From contig DKJL01000009.1 in the NCBI GenBank assembly GCA_002454815.1, positions 1 to 35,948 of the forward strand: DNA of 35,948 bases. The letters are read 5' to 3'. Position 1 is the stretch's first letter. Each line of letters opens with the position of its first letter. Below the pieces are notes generated by a model. That model saw nothing but the letters and a program-made list of their open reading frames with translations. It did not search any database and was not told the DNA's origin. The position numbers and the translations under genes were made by a program. Below are positions 15,802-23,652 of this stretch, piece by piece. This DNA comes from Flavobacteriales bacterium UBA6693. GTDB lineage: Bacteria > Bacteroidota > Bacteroidia > Flavobacteriales > Weeksellaceae.

Positions 15802-17928
15802 TTATTTAATTTTTAACAAACTTGCATTAATGGCAACCACTATGGTGCTGACACTCATCAGTACAGCACCCATGGCTGGACTGAGTACAAATGTGGGATA
15901 TAGGATACCTGCAGCGAGAGGAATTGCCACCACATTGTAGCCCACTGCCCACACCAGATTCTGGATCATTTTACTGTAGGTCTTTTTTCCAAAGTCTATC
16001 ATTTTTACAACATCCCGAGGATCGCTGTTCACCAGAATAATATCTGCAGTTTCAGCTGCAACATCTGTTCCTGAACCCACTGCAATGCCTACATCTGCCG
16101 CTGCCAAAGCCGGTGCATCGTTTACGCCGTCTCCTGTCATTGCAACGATCTCCCCTTTGTCCTGGAATTCTTTTACTTTTTCCTGTTTGTGATGAGGGAG
16201 TACATTGGCCAGATATCCGTCCATTCCTAACTGCTTCGACACCGCGGAGGCTATCTTTTCATTATCGCCTGTAAGCAGGAATGATTTAATGTTCATGCTT
16301 CGAAGTTGATCAATAGCTTCTTTTGCGCCTTCGCGAATTGTATCTGCTAAAGAAACAATACCCACTGGCACATCATCAATCAGAATAAAGTTCACTGTTT
16401 CTGCATCCTGGTTGATTTCTTCCGGAATGGCAGGTACCTGTTTATTGTTTTGAACAAAATAATTAGGACCGGCCGCGACTACCGATTTACCACTAACCAT
16501 TCCTGTAACTCCAATTCCCTGCATGTAGCGGAAATTGTCTGACTTCCATAGCTCCAGTTTTTTCTCAGAAAGGGTCTGCATGATTCCTTTTGCAATGTGA
16601 TGTTCGGAGTTCTGCTGCACTGCTGCTGCATACTGGAGTAAATCGTTTTCCGAATAGTGTTCCGTTAGAGGAATGATTTTCTGCACAGTGTGGGAACCTT
16701 TCGTAAGGGTGCCGGTTTTATCGAAAATAATGGTCGATAATTTTCTGGTGGTTTCAAAAGCCGTGCGGTTTCTGATGAGTAGACCATTTGTCGCTGAAAG
16801 TGTAGTGGAAATGGCCACCACCAGAGGGATTGCCACTCCTAAAGCATGAGGGCAGGCCGTTACCATTACCGTTACCATCCGTTCCAGAGCAAAAGCCAAA
16901 TCTCCCATAGTGATGTACCAGTAAGCGAAAGTTCCTACTCCCACCACAATTGCTACTATAGTAAGCCATTTGGCTACTTTATCCGCCAGATTCTGAGTGT
17001 TCGACTTTGCTGCCTGCGCATCCTGAACCAAATTAATGACCTTATTGAGGTACGAATCCTTTCCAACCCCTGTTGCTTTTATCTTTAAAGCCCCGTCTCC
17101 ATTGATAGACCCTGCGATAACCTTTCCACCGGACTCTTTTCTTACAGGAACACTTTCTCCGGTCAGCATGCTTTCATTTAAATAGGAACTGCCCTCGACA
17201 ATCAGACCGTCAGCGGCGACTTTTTCGCCCGGTCTTATGATTACGGTATCTCCGTTTTTCAGCTGTTCCAGTTTTATTTTAACTGGACTTCCGTTATGCT
17301 CGACGGTTACGTCATTTGGTAGCAATGCCACTAAGGATTGTAACGCTTTTGAAGCTGCCATCTGTGAACGCATTTCGAGCCAATGACCCAGAAGCATGAT
17401 GACAATTAGGGTGGCGAGCTCCCAAAAGAAATCCATGCCCGGCAGCCCGAATACGACGGCAACGGAATAGACATAAGCTACGGTAATCGCTAAAGCAACG
17501 AGCGTCATCATCCCAATAGCTCCGGCTTTCACTTCACCCAAAAACCCTTTGAAAAAAGGCATTCCACCGTAGAAATAAATAATACTTCCCAAAACCAACA
17601 GCACGTATTTATCGCCTTGAAAAGCTATGGTGAAACCAAGCCACTGCTGAATCATGTGGGAAAGCAGCAGCACCGGGACAGAAAGTACCAGTGTAATCCA
17701 GAATTTTTTTAGAAAATCCGGAGTATGATGACCTGCATGTTTGTCAAATCCCGCCGCTGAACTATCAGATTCTGAGTGATGATCATGATTCTGATGATGA
17801 TGGCTGTGTTCGTCTTTTTCAGGTCGGGCGGTTCCTCCCAAGGGAATTAAGTTCATTCCGCAAAGTGGACATTTCCCCGGTTCGTCCTTCAATATCTGGG
17901 GATGCATGGGACAGGTGTATTTTTTCAT
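15802..17928 (-). CDS. copB: CopB-type (CPH, P1B-3) copper/silver-exporting ATPase
   Basis: This gene encodes 708 residues. An N-terminal metal-binding module (YTCPMHPQI...CPLCGMNLI, residues 4-27) and a His-rich segment (about 35-70) replace the usual HMA domain. The membrane metal site is CPH (359-361), the hallmark of the P1B-3 group, which transports Cu2+/Cu+/Ag+. TGES, phosphorylated Asp403 (DKTGT) and GDGVNDAP are intact. One oddity is that the conserved His-Pro of the nucleotide domain reads His-His here (SEHHIAKG, residues 443-444). It would export copper from cytoplasm to periplasm, where the oxidase encoded 7 bp downstream and the tripartite pump act. The 36-bp gap to the DUF305 gene indicates a single transcription unit. 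Confidence 0.92.
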   Translation of the reverse strand: MKKYTCPMHPQILKDEPGKCPLCGMNLIPLGGTARPEKDEHSHHHQNHDHHSESDSSAAGFDKHAGHHTPDFLKKFWITLVLSVPVLLLSHMIQQWLGFTIAFQGDKYVLLVLGSIIYFYGGMPFFKGFLGEVKAGAIGMMTLVALAITVAYVYSVAVVFGLPGMDFFWELATLIVIMLLGHWLEMRSQMAASKALQSLVALLPNDVTVEHNGSPVKIKLEQLKNGDTVIIRPGEKVAADGLIVEGSSYLNESMLTGESVPVRKESGGKVIAGSINGDGALKIKATGVGKDSYLNKVINLVQDAQAAKSNTQNLADKVAKWLTIVAIVVGVGTFAYWYITMGDLAFALERMVTVMVTACPHALGVAIPLVVAISTTLSATNGLLIRNRTAFETTRKLSTIIFDKTGTLTKGSHTVQKIIPLTEHYSENDLLQYAAAVQQNSEHHIAKGIMQTLSEKKLELWKSDNFRYMQGIGVTGMVSGKSVVAAGPNYFVQNNKQVPAIPEEINQDAETVNFILIDDVPVGIVSLADTIREGAKEAIDQLRSMNIKSFLLTGDNEKIASAVSKQLGMDGYLANVLPHHKQEKVKEFQDKGEIVAMTGDGVNDAPALAAADVGIAVGSGTDVAAETADIILVNSDPRDVVKMIDFGKKTYSKMIQNLVWAVGYNVVAIPLAAGILYPTFVLSPAMGAVLMSVSTIVVAINASLLKIK

Positions 17929-17964
17929 AATTCAATTTTTTGCGTTAAATTCTGCTATTTGAGA

Positions 17965-18528
17965 TTACTTCCGGGTTTGAAGTTCCTTAATTTTCGCCCT
18001 CATGACGGCAATTTCTTCCTCCTGTGCTTTGATAATTTCCTCGCCCAACTTTCTCACTTCCGGATCGACCAGATTACTTTCTTCGACCATAAGAATAGCC
18101 CCTGCATGGTGTGGAATCATGGACTTTAGAAACTGCATATCTCCAACAGCGGTCTGCTGCCGAATGCCAGACCAAAACAGCACCATCGCCAACACACCGA
18201 CACCCATTAGGACTTTGTTGAGTTTTTTATTGGGATACATCTTTCCCATTAACAGCAGTTCGATGATGAGCATAGGAGAAGCCATCAGTCCGGCCATATA
18301 AAACTGATTGATATTGGGAATTACGTTGGCTAATCGGTCGACCATCGCATACATTAATATAAACATGGATATGAAGGAAATGAGAAGCATCCAAAACAAC
18401 TTTTTGTATGCGCCGCCGTGATCCATTTGTTCGCTTTCTTTTTTTGAATCCATATTCTGTGTAGAATGAGTTTCCCCCGAGGCGTTATGGTCCGGAGAAA
18501 CTTTGTGGCTGTGCGTTGATTTGTCCAT
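17965..18528 (-). CDS. DUF305 family membrane-anchored protein
   Basis: This gene encodes 187 residues. A His/Ser-rich cytoplasmic-type N-terminus (1-45) is followed by three hydrophobic helices (about 46-65, 76-98 and 103-121). The C-terminal DUF305 region (about 125-187) contains FLKSMIPHHAGAILM and a following amphipathic helix EVRKLGEEIIKAQEEEIAVM. DUF305 folds as a ferritin-like helical bundle; members such as CopM bind copper through conserved His and Met residues, matching the Met-Ile-Pro-His-His seen here. It probably binds copper at the membrane. It lies between the zinc-ribbon gene and the copper ATPase gene, which supports a copper role. Confidence 0.8.
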   Translation of the reverse strand: MDKSTHSHKVSPDHNASGETHSTQNMDSKKESEQMDHGGAYKKLFWMLLISFISMFILMYAMVDRLANVIPNINQFYMAGLMASPMLIIELLLMGKMYPNKKLNKVLMGVGVLAMVLFWSGIRQQTAVGDMQFLKSMIPHHAGAILMVEESNLVDPEVRKLGEEIIKAQEEEIAVMRAKIKELQTRK

Positions 18529-18566
18529 TAAAATGTTTTTTTTAATTTAGTTAAACGTAAAGACTT

Positions 18567-18776
18567 TTAACAACATTTTTTGTCCTGCTGAACGGGGGGG
18601 CACGGCACTGTCCCGTAGCTGCAATACACACAGCAATCGCCCTGTTTTGGTTTTAAAACGGTTTTGCATTTTTCGCATTCGTAGAAATATTGGCAGGAAT
18701 CTGTAGGCATTGTTTCCTCTTTCCTGTGCCCACAATTTGGGCAGGTGATGATTGACTGTAATTTGATTGTATTCAT
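18567..18776 (-). CDS. GDCCVxC-type zinc-ribbon protein
   Basis: This gene encodes 69 residues. An N-terminal zinc-ribbon pair (CPNCGHRKEE at 13-22 and CEKCK at about 34-38) is followed by the family signature GDCCVYCSYG and a C-terminal Cys-Cys. There are eleven cysteines in all. GDCCVxC proteins are known from mercury-resistance loci next to merT-type genes, and the gene here follows the merTP gene by 14 bp. A metal-binding chaperone role is likely but not shown. It is too small to be an enzyme. It has no signal peptide, so it is probably cytoplasmic. Confidence 0.8.
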   Translation of the reverse strand: MNTIKLQSIITCPNCGHRKEETMPTDSCQYFYECEKCKTVLKPKQGDCCVYCSYGTVPCPPVQQDKKCC

Positions 18777-18790
18777 CTGTTAATTATTTA

Positions 18791-19420
18791 TTATGGTTTT
18801 TCACGACCAATGGTTTTCAATTGATATTCTTTTTTGTCGGTTACTACATATCCGGTACCGTTTATGGCGTTTTCGATTTCATCAATATTTGTTTTTGAAT
18901 CATCAAATTTCACAACTGCATTTTTGTTTTCGTACGAAGCGTCTGAACTTATAATTCCCGCCAGTTTATTTATTTCGCTATTGACGTGTTCCCCACAACT
19001 TGCGCAGGTCATTCCGCTAATTGTAAATTCTATTTCCCGGATATTAGATTGGTCTACAATTATAATCTGCTTTTCTGTTTTTGGATAGAAAACAGCTGAA
19101 TAATAGGGGAAAGCAAGCATCAAGACGGCAAATAGGGTAACTATCCCCAAAAACATTTTCGACTGCGTGAACGGTATTTTCTCATCATTCTCACAGCTAC
19201 AGTCCAATTGTTTTTTAGGTTTTAATTTAAGATACCAGGCAAAACCAAGAACGAAAACCGTTAACGCGATTAAATATGGCCGTAAAGGTTCGAGCCATGA
19301 AAAACTTGCAGCAAGGCCGCTTGTTCCTGCAATGAAGGCTAATAATGGTGTAACGCAACATAATGAGGCGGTGAAGGCAGCCAGTAGACCTGTGCTGATT
19401 AATTTTTTGTCTGTTTTCAT
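18791..19420 (-). CDS. merTP: MerTP fusion: mercuric-type transporter with HMA domain
   Basis: This gene encodes 209 residues. The N-terminal half resembles MerT: a first helix with the vicinal Cys-Cys pair (residues 21-22, SLCCVTP), a second helix (about 44-62), a cytoplasmic loop with a second Cys pair (CSC, about 73-75), and a third helix (about 88-110). The C-terminal half (about 125-195) is a MerP-like HMA domain with GMTCASC. In mercury operons MerP captures Hg2+ in the periplasm and MerT imports it for reduction by MerA. No merA, merB or merR is present in this window, so the transported ion and direction are uncertain. The fusion is known in Bacteroidota. It starts 43 bp after the haem-binding gene. 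Confidence 0.85.
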   Translation of the reverse strand: MKTDKKLISTGLLAAFTASLCCVTPLLAFIAGTSGLAASFSWLEPLRPYLIALTVFVLGFAWYLKLKPKKQLDCSCENDEKIPFTQSKMFLGIVTLFAVLMLAFPYYSAVFYPKTEKQIIIVDQSNIREIEFTISGMTCASCGEHVNSEINKLAGIISSDASYENKNAVVKFDDSKTNIDEIENAINGTGYVVTDKKEYQLKTIGREKP

Positions 19421-19463
19421 ATTGATTTTAAGGTTTTATTTTCACTTTTGAAGATTTCATGTT

Positions 19464-19913
19464 TTAAAGTTCAAGTTCTGACTGAAAAAACTGCATCAGG
19501 ACTTTTTGTTGTTCTGGGGTTAAGTCTGCATCATGATGAAGTAAAAGATAAGATTTTAAAGGCATTTGGTCTTTTTCAATCTGACTGATGATGCTTTTTA
19601 TTTTTGCTTTTTTCCGTCTTTTTGAATAGTTATTGAACTCATCAAAATTGAGTTCTTCTTTGCCTTTTGTAATATGCCGGGCCATGAACCACGCGCCCGG
19701 CTGCAATTCCGAATACCAGGGATAACGGGTATTATTTGAATGACAGTCATAACATGAAACTTTAAGAATAGCTGCAACATTCGCGGGCACCTTTTGGGTC
19801 ATTTCAAAACTTTGACCGGCCGGAACTCGGGAAATATTTCGCTCCACCGGTATGAGCTGGATGACTAAAAATACCGCAACCAGCATCACCATAAACCAAA
19901 CTGTTTTATTCAT
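19464..19913 (-). CDS. Haem-binding domain protein (Haem_bd-like c-type)
   Basis: This gene encodes 149 residues. One N-terminal membrane anchor or signal (about 4-21) precedes a periplasmic domain with a single c-type haem motif CYDCH (about residues 52-56) in the context SCYDCHSNNTRYPWYSELQPG, typical of the Haem_bd family. The second half is Lys-rich and helical and ends with LLHHDADLTPEQQKVLMQFF. It could pass electrons in the periplasm, perhaps to or from a copper-handling protein, though no reaction can be assigned. It lies 10 bp after a CusB-like adaptor gene inside the copper unit. Confidence 0.8.
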   Translation of the reverse strand: MNKTVWFMVMLVAVFLVIQLIPVERNISRVPAGQSFEMTQKVPANVAAILKVSCYDCHSNNTRYPWYSELQPGAWFMARHITKGKEELNFDEFNNYSKRRKKAKIKSIISQIEKDQMPLKSYLLLHHDADLTPEQQKVLMQFFQSELEL

Positions 19914-19923
19914 TCTCGTCCAA

Positions 19924-21129
19924 TTACATTGTACTCATATCGTGACCCGCCATCGGATCTGCCCCTTTTTTGAATATGTATTCACTGTTCAGCAGGTAGG
20001 CCCCGGAGACCACTACTTCGTCTCCCGCCTTAATTCCTGATGTGATTTCTATTCTGTCTTCATATTCGAGACCCGTTTCCACCATTCTGTTGACGAAGGT
20101 GTTCTTCGCGGTTTTCACCCACACCGTGGAAGATTTGCCATCCCTGATTACCGCATCCACAGGCATTGAAAGACCATCACGGGATTTGTTTTCCACCAGA
20201 ACATATACCGGCATGCCGGGTTTCAGCAGATTTCCTTGGTTGGGCACGGAAATGCGAACCAGATTTATCCTGCTGGAGGCGCTTATTTCAGGGTTTGTAA
20301 AATCAACCTTCCCATTAATCTTCAAATTATCCAGATCGGGAATATATACGGTGACCTTGCTGTCTTTCTGAAGGAGAGCCATTTGGGAAGAATACACCTG
20401 CGCCTCTGCCCAAAGCGATGAAAGATCTGCCAGATTCACGATGGTGCTACCTTCGGCAAGATAATCGCCTTCGGCAATGCTCAGATCGGTGATGTAACCG
20501 GCCGCATTGCTGAACACGGTAGTAGTAGGTGTGGCTTTTCCTGATCTTTCCAGCTGTTTGATCTGGCCTTCGGACATTCCCCATAAATAAAGCTTGTTGC
20601 GGGAACTTTGGAGCAACTGATCAAAATCAATGGAAGTATTACCGACGAACAGCTTGCGTCTTTCTAATGCCAGCAAATATTCCTGCTTTGCATTATTGAG
20701 TTCTTCACTGTAAATATCGACCAACGGCGCCCCCTTCGGAACAAAATCGCCAATGTTTTTATAATACAACCGTTCAACTCTACCCATTACTCTTGAACTT
20801 ACTGCCTGCATTTGGTACTGATTAAAATTGAGTGTTCCAGTCAGGGTAAGTTTGTCGGCCATAGACCCATCAGATAGCGCGACTGTTTTGATATTCCCAA
20901 GTTTAACCTGCTCGTCATTCAAGATAATTTCATTGGGATCAGCATTCTTTTTCTTCTCGACAGGCACCAAATCCATGTGACAAATGGGGCATTTTCCGGG
21001 TTTATCGGAGACTACCTGCGGGTGCATGGAACAGGTGTAGTAGATATCGTGGCCGGCATGCGGATCTTCCTCCTTTTTACAGGAGTAAAGAAAAACCAGC
21101 AAGGCCAGCATTAAAATATTGAATTTCAT
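19924..21129 (-). CDS. cusB: CusB-type RND adaptor with N-terminal metal-binding module (second copy)
   Basis: This gene encodes 401 residues. A lipoprotein signal ends in YSC (about residue 17). A variant metal-binding module follows: YYTCSMHPQV...CPICHMDLV (about 30-56), in which the first Pro is Ser and the usual Cys-Gly-Met reads Cys-His-Met. The remaining domains are those of a Cus-type membrane-fusion protein: barrel-sandwich halves, a short helical hairpin, a beta-barrel domain and a membrane-proximal domain, ending in a His/Met tail (GHDMSTM). It would carry periplasmic Cu(I)/Ag(I) to the CusA pump. It is the second of two adjacent adaptors, 11 bp after the first, and the two are only distantly similar. 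Confidence 0.88.
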   Translation of the reverse strand: MKFNILMLALLVFLYSCKKEEDPHAGHDIYYTCSMHPQVVSDKPGKCPICHMDLVPVEKKKNADPNEIILNDEQVKLGNIKTVALSDGSMADKLTLTGTLNFNQYQMQAVSSRVMGRVERLYYKNIGDFVPKGAPLVDIYSEELNNAKQEYLLALERRKLFVGNTSIDFDQLLQSSRNKLYLWGMSEGQIKQLERSGKATPTTTVFSNAAGYITDLSIAEGDYLAEGSTIVNLADLSSLWAEAQVYSSQMALLQKDSKVTVYIPDLDNLKINGKVDFTNPEISASSRINLVRISVPNQGNLLKPGMPVYVLVENKSRDGLSMPVDAVIRDGKSSTVWVKTAKNTFVNRMVETGLEYEDRIEITSGIKAGDEVVVSGAYLLNSEYIFKKGADPMAGHDMSTM

Positions 21130-21140
21130 CTTATCAATTT

Positions 21141-22391
21141 TTATCTGTTAATTTTTATGAAACTTTCGCTGTCCATCAGGTACTGTGCATTTTCTGCAAC
21201 TCCATCTTCAGGAAGCAAACCACTGACGATCTGAATTTTATCGCCTACCACCGCGCCGGTAACAACTTTATGGGCAATAAAACCGCCTTCTACTTTTTTG
21301 AACGCGATTTTATCAATCCCTAAAGAAACCACCGCTGATTTCGGCAGCCAGTCTGCCATTCTGTTGTGGCTCATAATCTCCGCTTTAACCTGACTTCCGA
21401 CAGGAATTTTTGCGGTGGAATTATCAAAATAGACGCGCGCCGTTACGGTTTTGCTGCCCTGCCTGAAAAAGGGTTCAATAAAACCGATGATTCCTTTGAA
21501 GCGATTTTCAGGATTGGCTTCCGGGATGATCATGACTGACTGTCCCTTGCTGACCAGTGCAATGTCTTCAGAAAAAATATTGATCAGGGCCCAGGTTCTG
21601 TTGGGATTGTAGACACTGAAAATATTCTGTCCTTTCTGGAGGTACATGCCTTCTTTCAGCGGTAGTTCTGCGGTGACCGCGTTATTTGAAGCCATTGCGG
21701 GTGCAGATTGTGGTGATGACCCCATGGTTCCTGCCGATCCTGCCTGCTGAATATGTCCGCTGTAATTGCTGAAAACCGGAACTGTGAGATCAGGTTTCCC
21801 TCTCTGTATGACTTTCTGAATCTGTGAAGCCGGCATTCCCAAAAGAAGGAGTTTCTGGCGTGAAGCATCGATCATTGTTTTGTTTGAGCGGTCATTTTTC
21901 AGAACAAAGAGTAGGTTTTGCTGCGCGGTTAACAGTTCCGGGCTGTATATATCTAAAATGCGCTGGCCTTTGGACACTTTCTGGTATTTATACCGCACAT
22001 AGAGTTTCTCGATACGGCCCGCAACGCGTGAGGAAATACTGCCAATCTGTCGGGTATCGTATTCTACCGTCCCTAAAGCATCAACGGTGGTGGGAATATT
22101 TTCCTTTTTTAATTTTACGACCGGCAATTCCGAGATCACAAATTCATTGGTTGGTTTCAGCAGATCGTCGAGTTTAATCCCCTCTTCCTTTTTTTCAGGG
22201 GCATCTTTCAGGACCAAATCCATCCCACATTTGGGACATTTGCCGGGTTTGTCTGAAATCACTTCCGGGTGCATCGGACAGGTATAAGTATGCATTGCAG
22301 CTTCTGCCGAGTGCTTATCTTCCCAGAACTTAACTTTGTCACACGCCGTCAAACCAAATAAAAGCATAGTGAATATTATAATTTTTCTCAT
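21141..22391 (-). CDS. cusB: CusB-type RND adaptor with N-terminal metal-binding module (first copy)
   Basis: This gene encodes 416 residues. A lipoprotein signal ends in LTAC (about residue 17). A canonical metal-binding module follows (YTCPMHPEV...CPKCGMDLV, about 36-61), encoded by DNA very like the repeats in the multicopper-oxidase gene. The adaptor domains follow, including VAGRIEKLYVRYKYQKVSKG in the barrel-sandwich. A Met/Ser/Ala/Gln-rich insertion near residue 220-235 might bind copper. Its start overlaps the stop of the CusC-like gene by 4 bp (ATGA), a sign of translational coupling. It would bridge the CusA pump and the outer-membrane channel. Two adaptors in one operon may form a hetero-oligomeric ring. 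Confidence 0.88.
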   Translation of the reverse strand: MRKIIIFTMLLFGLTACDKVKFWEDKHSAEAAMHTYTCPMHPEVISDKPGKCPKCGMDLVLKDAPEKKEEGIKLDDLLKPTNEFVISELPVVKLKKENIPTTVDALGTVEYDTRQIGSISSRVAGRIEKLYVRYKYQKVSKGQRILDIYSPELLTAQQNLLFVLKNDRSNKTMIDASRQKLLLLGMPASQIQKVIQRGKPDLTVPVFSNYSGHIQQAGSAGTMGSSPQSAPAMASNNAVTAELPLKEGMYLQKGQNIFSVYNPNRTWALINIFSEDIALVSKGQSVMIIPEANPENRFKGIIGFIEPFFRQGSKTVTARVYFDNSTAKIPVGSQVKAEIMSHNRMADWLPKSAVVSLGIDKIAFKKVEGGFIAHKVVTGAVVGDKIQIVSGLLPEDGVAENAQYLMDSESFIKINR

Positions 22392-23635
22392 CTTCTTTCA
22401 ATTAAGCGGTCAATTTCAGTTTGCGTCTGCAGTGCTTTGGTAAGGATCTCGAAATATTCCAGTTGGGTCATATTCAGCTGTTCCCAGGCGTCATATAACA
22501 TGAAGAGTTCTTCCGTATTCTGCTCGTAGCCTAACTGCATGGATTTGTAGTTGTTTTTTAAGGCCGGAATAATGGTGTCTTCATAGAGTTTGAGCTGATT
22601 TTTATTCAGGTCCAGTTCATTGCGCATTCCGTAGGCCATTCCGCTGTATTCGTTCACCATCATTTCTTTCTGTGCCTGCAAGGCCTCTTCTTTCAGTTTG
22701 AGACTTTCAATATTGGCTTTATTCATGCCTGAAGCCCAGGAAACAAACGGCAGCTTTGCCATCAGCATGAGTGAAAACTGCATGGGCTGGCCGCCAAAAC
22801 CAAACATGTTTTCGAACTTTACGCCAAATTCCGGCTTTAGATTCTGCTTTTCCAGATCCTGTTTGAGTTTGGCAATATTGATTTCCCGGTCGATGCCGCG
22901 GAGATCACTTCTGTTCTGATAAAAGAGATCCTGACCAAAAGTCTCGAGAGAGTAGTCATTCAGGTTGTATTCGGGCTCAATCTCCAGCGGTGCGAGCGGG
23001 TCTCTTCCCATGAGGGCATTCAACCGGATCCGGTTGACGCGGAGGTCATTCTCGTACATGAGCTGCATGTTTGTGGAGCTTCCGAGGGCGGCTTTGGCTT
23101 TGTAATATGCAGATATTTTGGAAAGCCCGTTTTTGTACCGGATCTCGGCGTTTCTGATCATGAAATCCAGCATCTTTTCGTTTTCCTTTACGACCTTCAG
23201 CTTTTTATCCAGGACGATTGAACTGTAATACAGTTTTTTCGCATCCTGAAAGTTTTCATTGAGGGCGGCATAGAGTTTTTCCTTTTCTACGGAAGACATT
23301 GCCTTCATCAGATTCTCGTTGGCATCGAGTTTCTTTCTGTTGGGAAACATCTGTTCTACCGAAACTGCTACTGAGCCCATACCGAGCATATCGCCATCGC
23401 GTTGCCAGAGTTTTGGATTATAAGGTGTCATAAACAACCCGGCTCCAACGGTTGGTGGCATCCAGCTTCTTGCGCCTTTGGCCGCAGCGTCCATTGACCG
23501 CACTTCCGCATTATACATTTTAACCACAGGATGGTTGGCTGCAATACTGTCCATTACTGCCGGCAACGGCATCCGCTGAGCATAACTGGTGGTGCAGAGC
23601 AAAGCAAGTACTCCTGTTATTATGAATTTTTTCAT
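22388..23635 (-). CDS. cusC: CusC-like TolC-family outer-membrane channel protein
   Basis: This gene encodes 415 residues. A signal peptide (1-19, ending SYAQ) precedes two outer-membrane efflux repeats with long coiled-coil helices (about 40-200 and 235-410). The barrel-forming stretches contain SVAVSVEQMFP and MQFSLMLMAKLPF. It would form the outer-membrane channel of the copper/silver pump. It starts 17 bp after the second CusA segment and overlaps the first adaptor gene by 4 bp. In contrast to the zinc-type operon, the channel here is a separate gene. Confidence 0.88.
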   Translation of the reverse strand: MKKFIITGVLALLCTTSYAQRMPLPAVMDSIAANHPVVKMYNAEVRSMDAAAKGARSWMPPTVGAGLFMTPYNPKLWQRDGDMLGMGSVAVSVEQMFPNRKKLDANENLMKAMSSVEKEKLYAALNENFQDAKKLYYSSIVLDKKLKVVKENEKMLDFMIRNAEIRYKNGLSKISAYYKAKAALGSSTNMQLMYENDLRVNRIRLNALMGRDPLAPLEIEPEYNLNDYSLETFGQDLFYQNRSDLRGIDREINIAKLKQDLEKQNLKPEFGVKFENMFGFGGQPMQFSLMLMAKLPFVSWASGMNKANIESLKLKEEALQAQKEMMVNEYSGMAYGMRNELDLNKNQLKLYEDTIIPALKNNYKSMQLGYEQNTEELFMLYDAWEQLNMTQLEYFEILTKALQTQTEIDRLIERR

Positions 23636-23652
23636 TTTGTAATAATTAAGGA

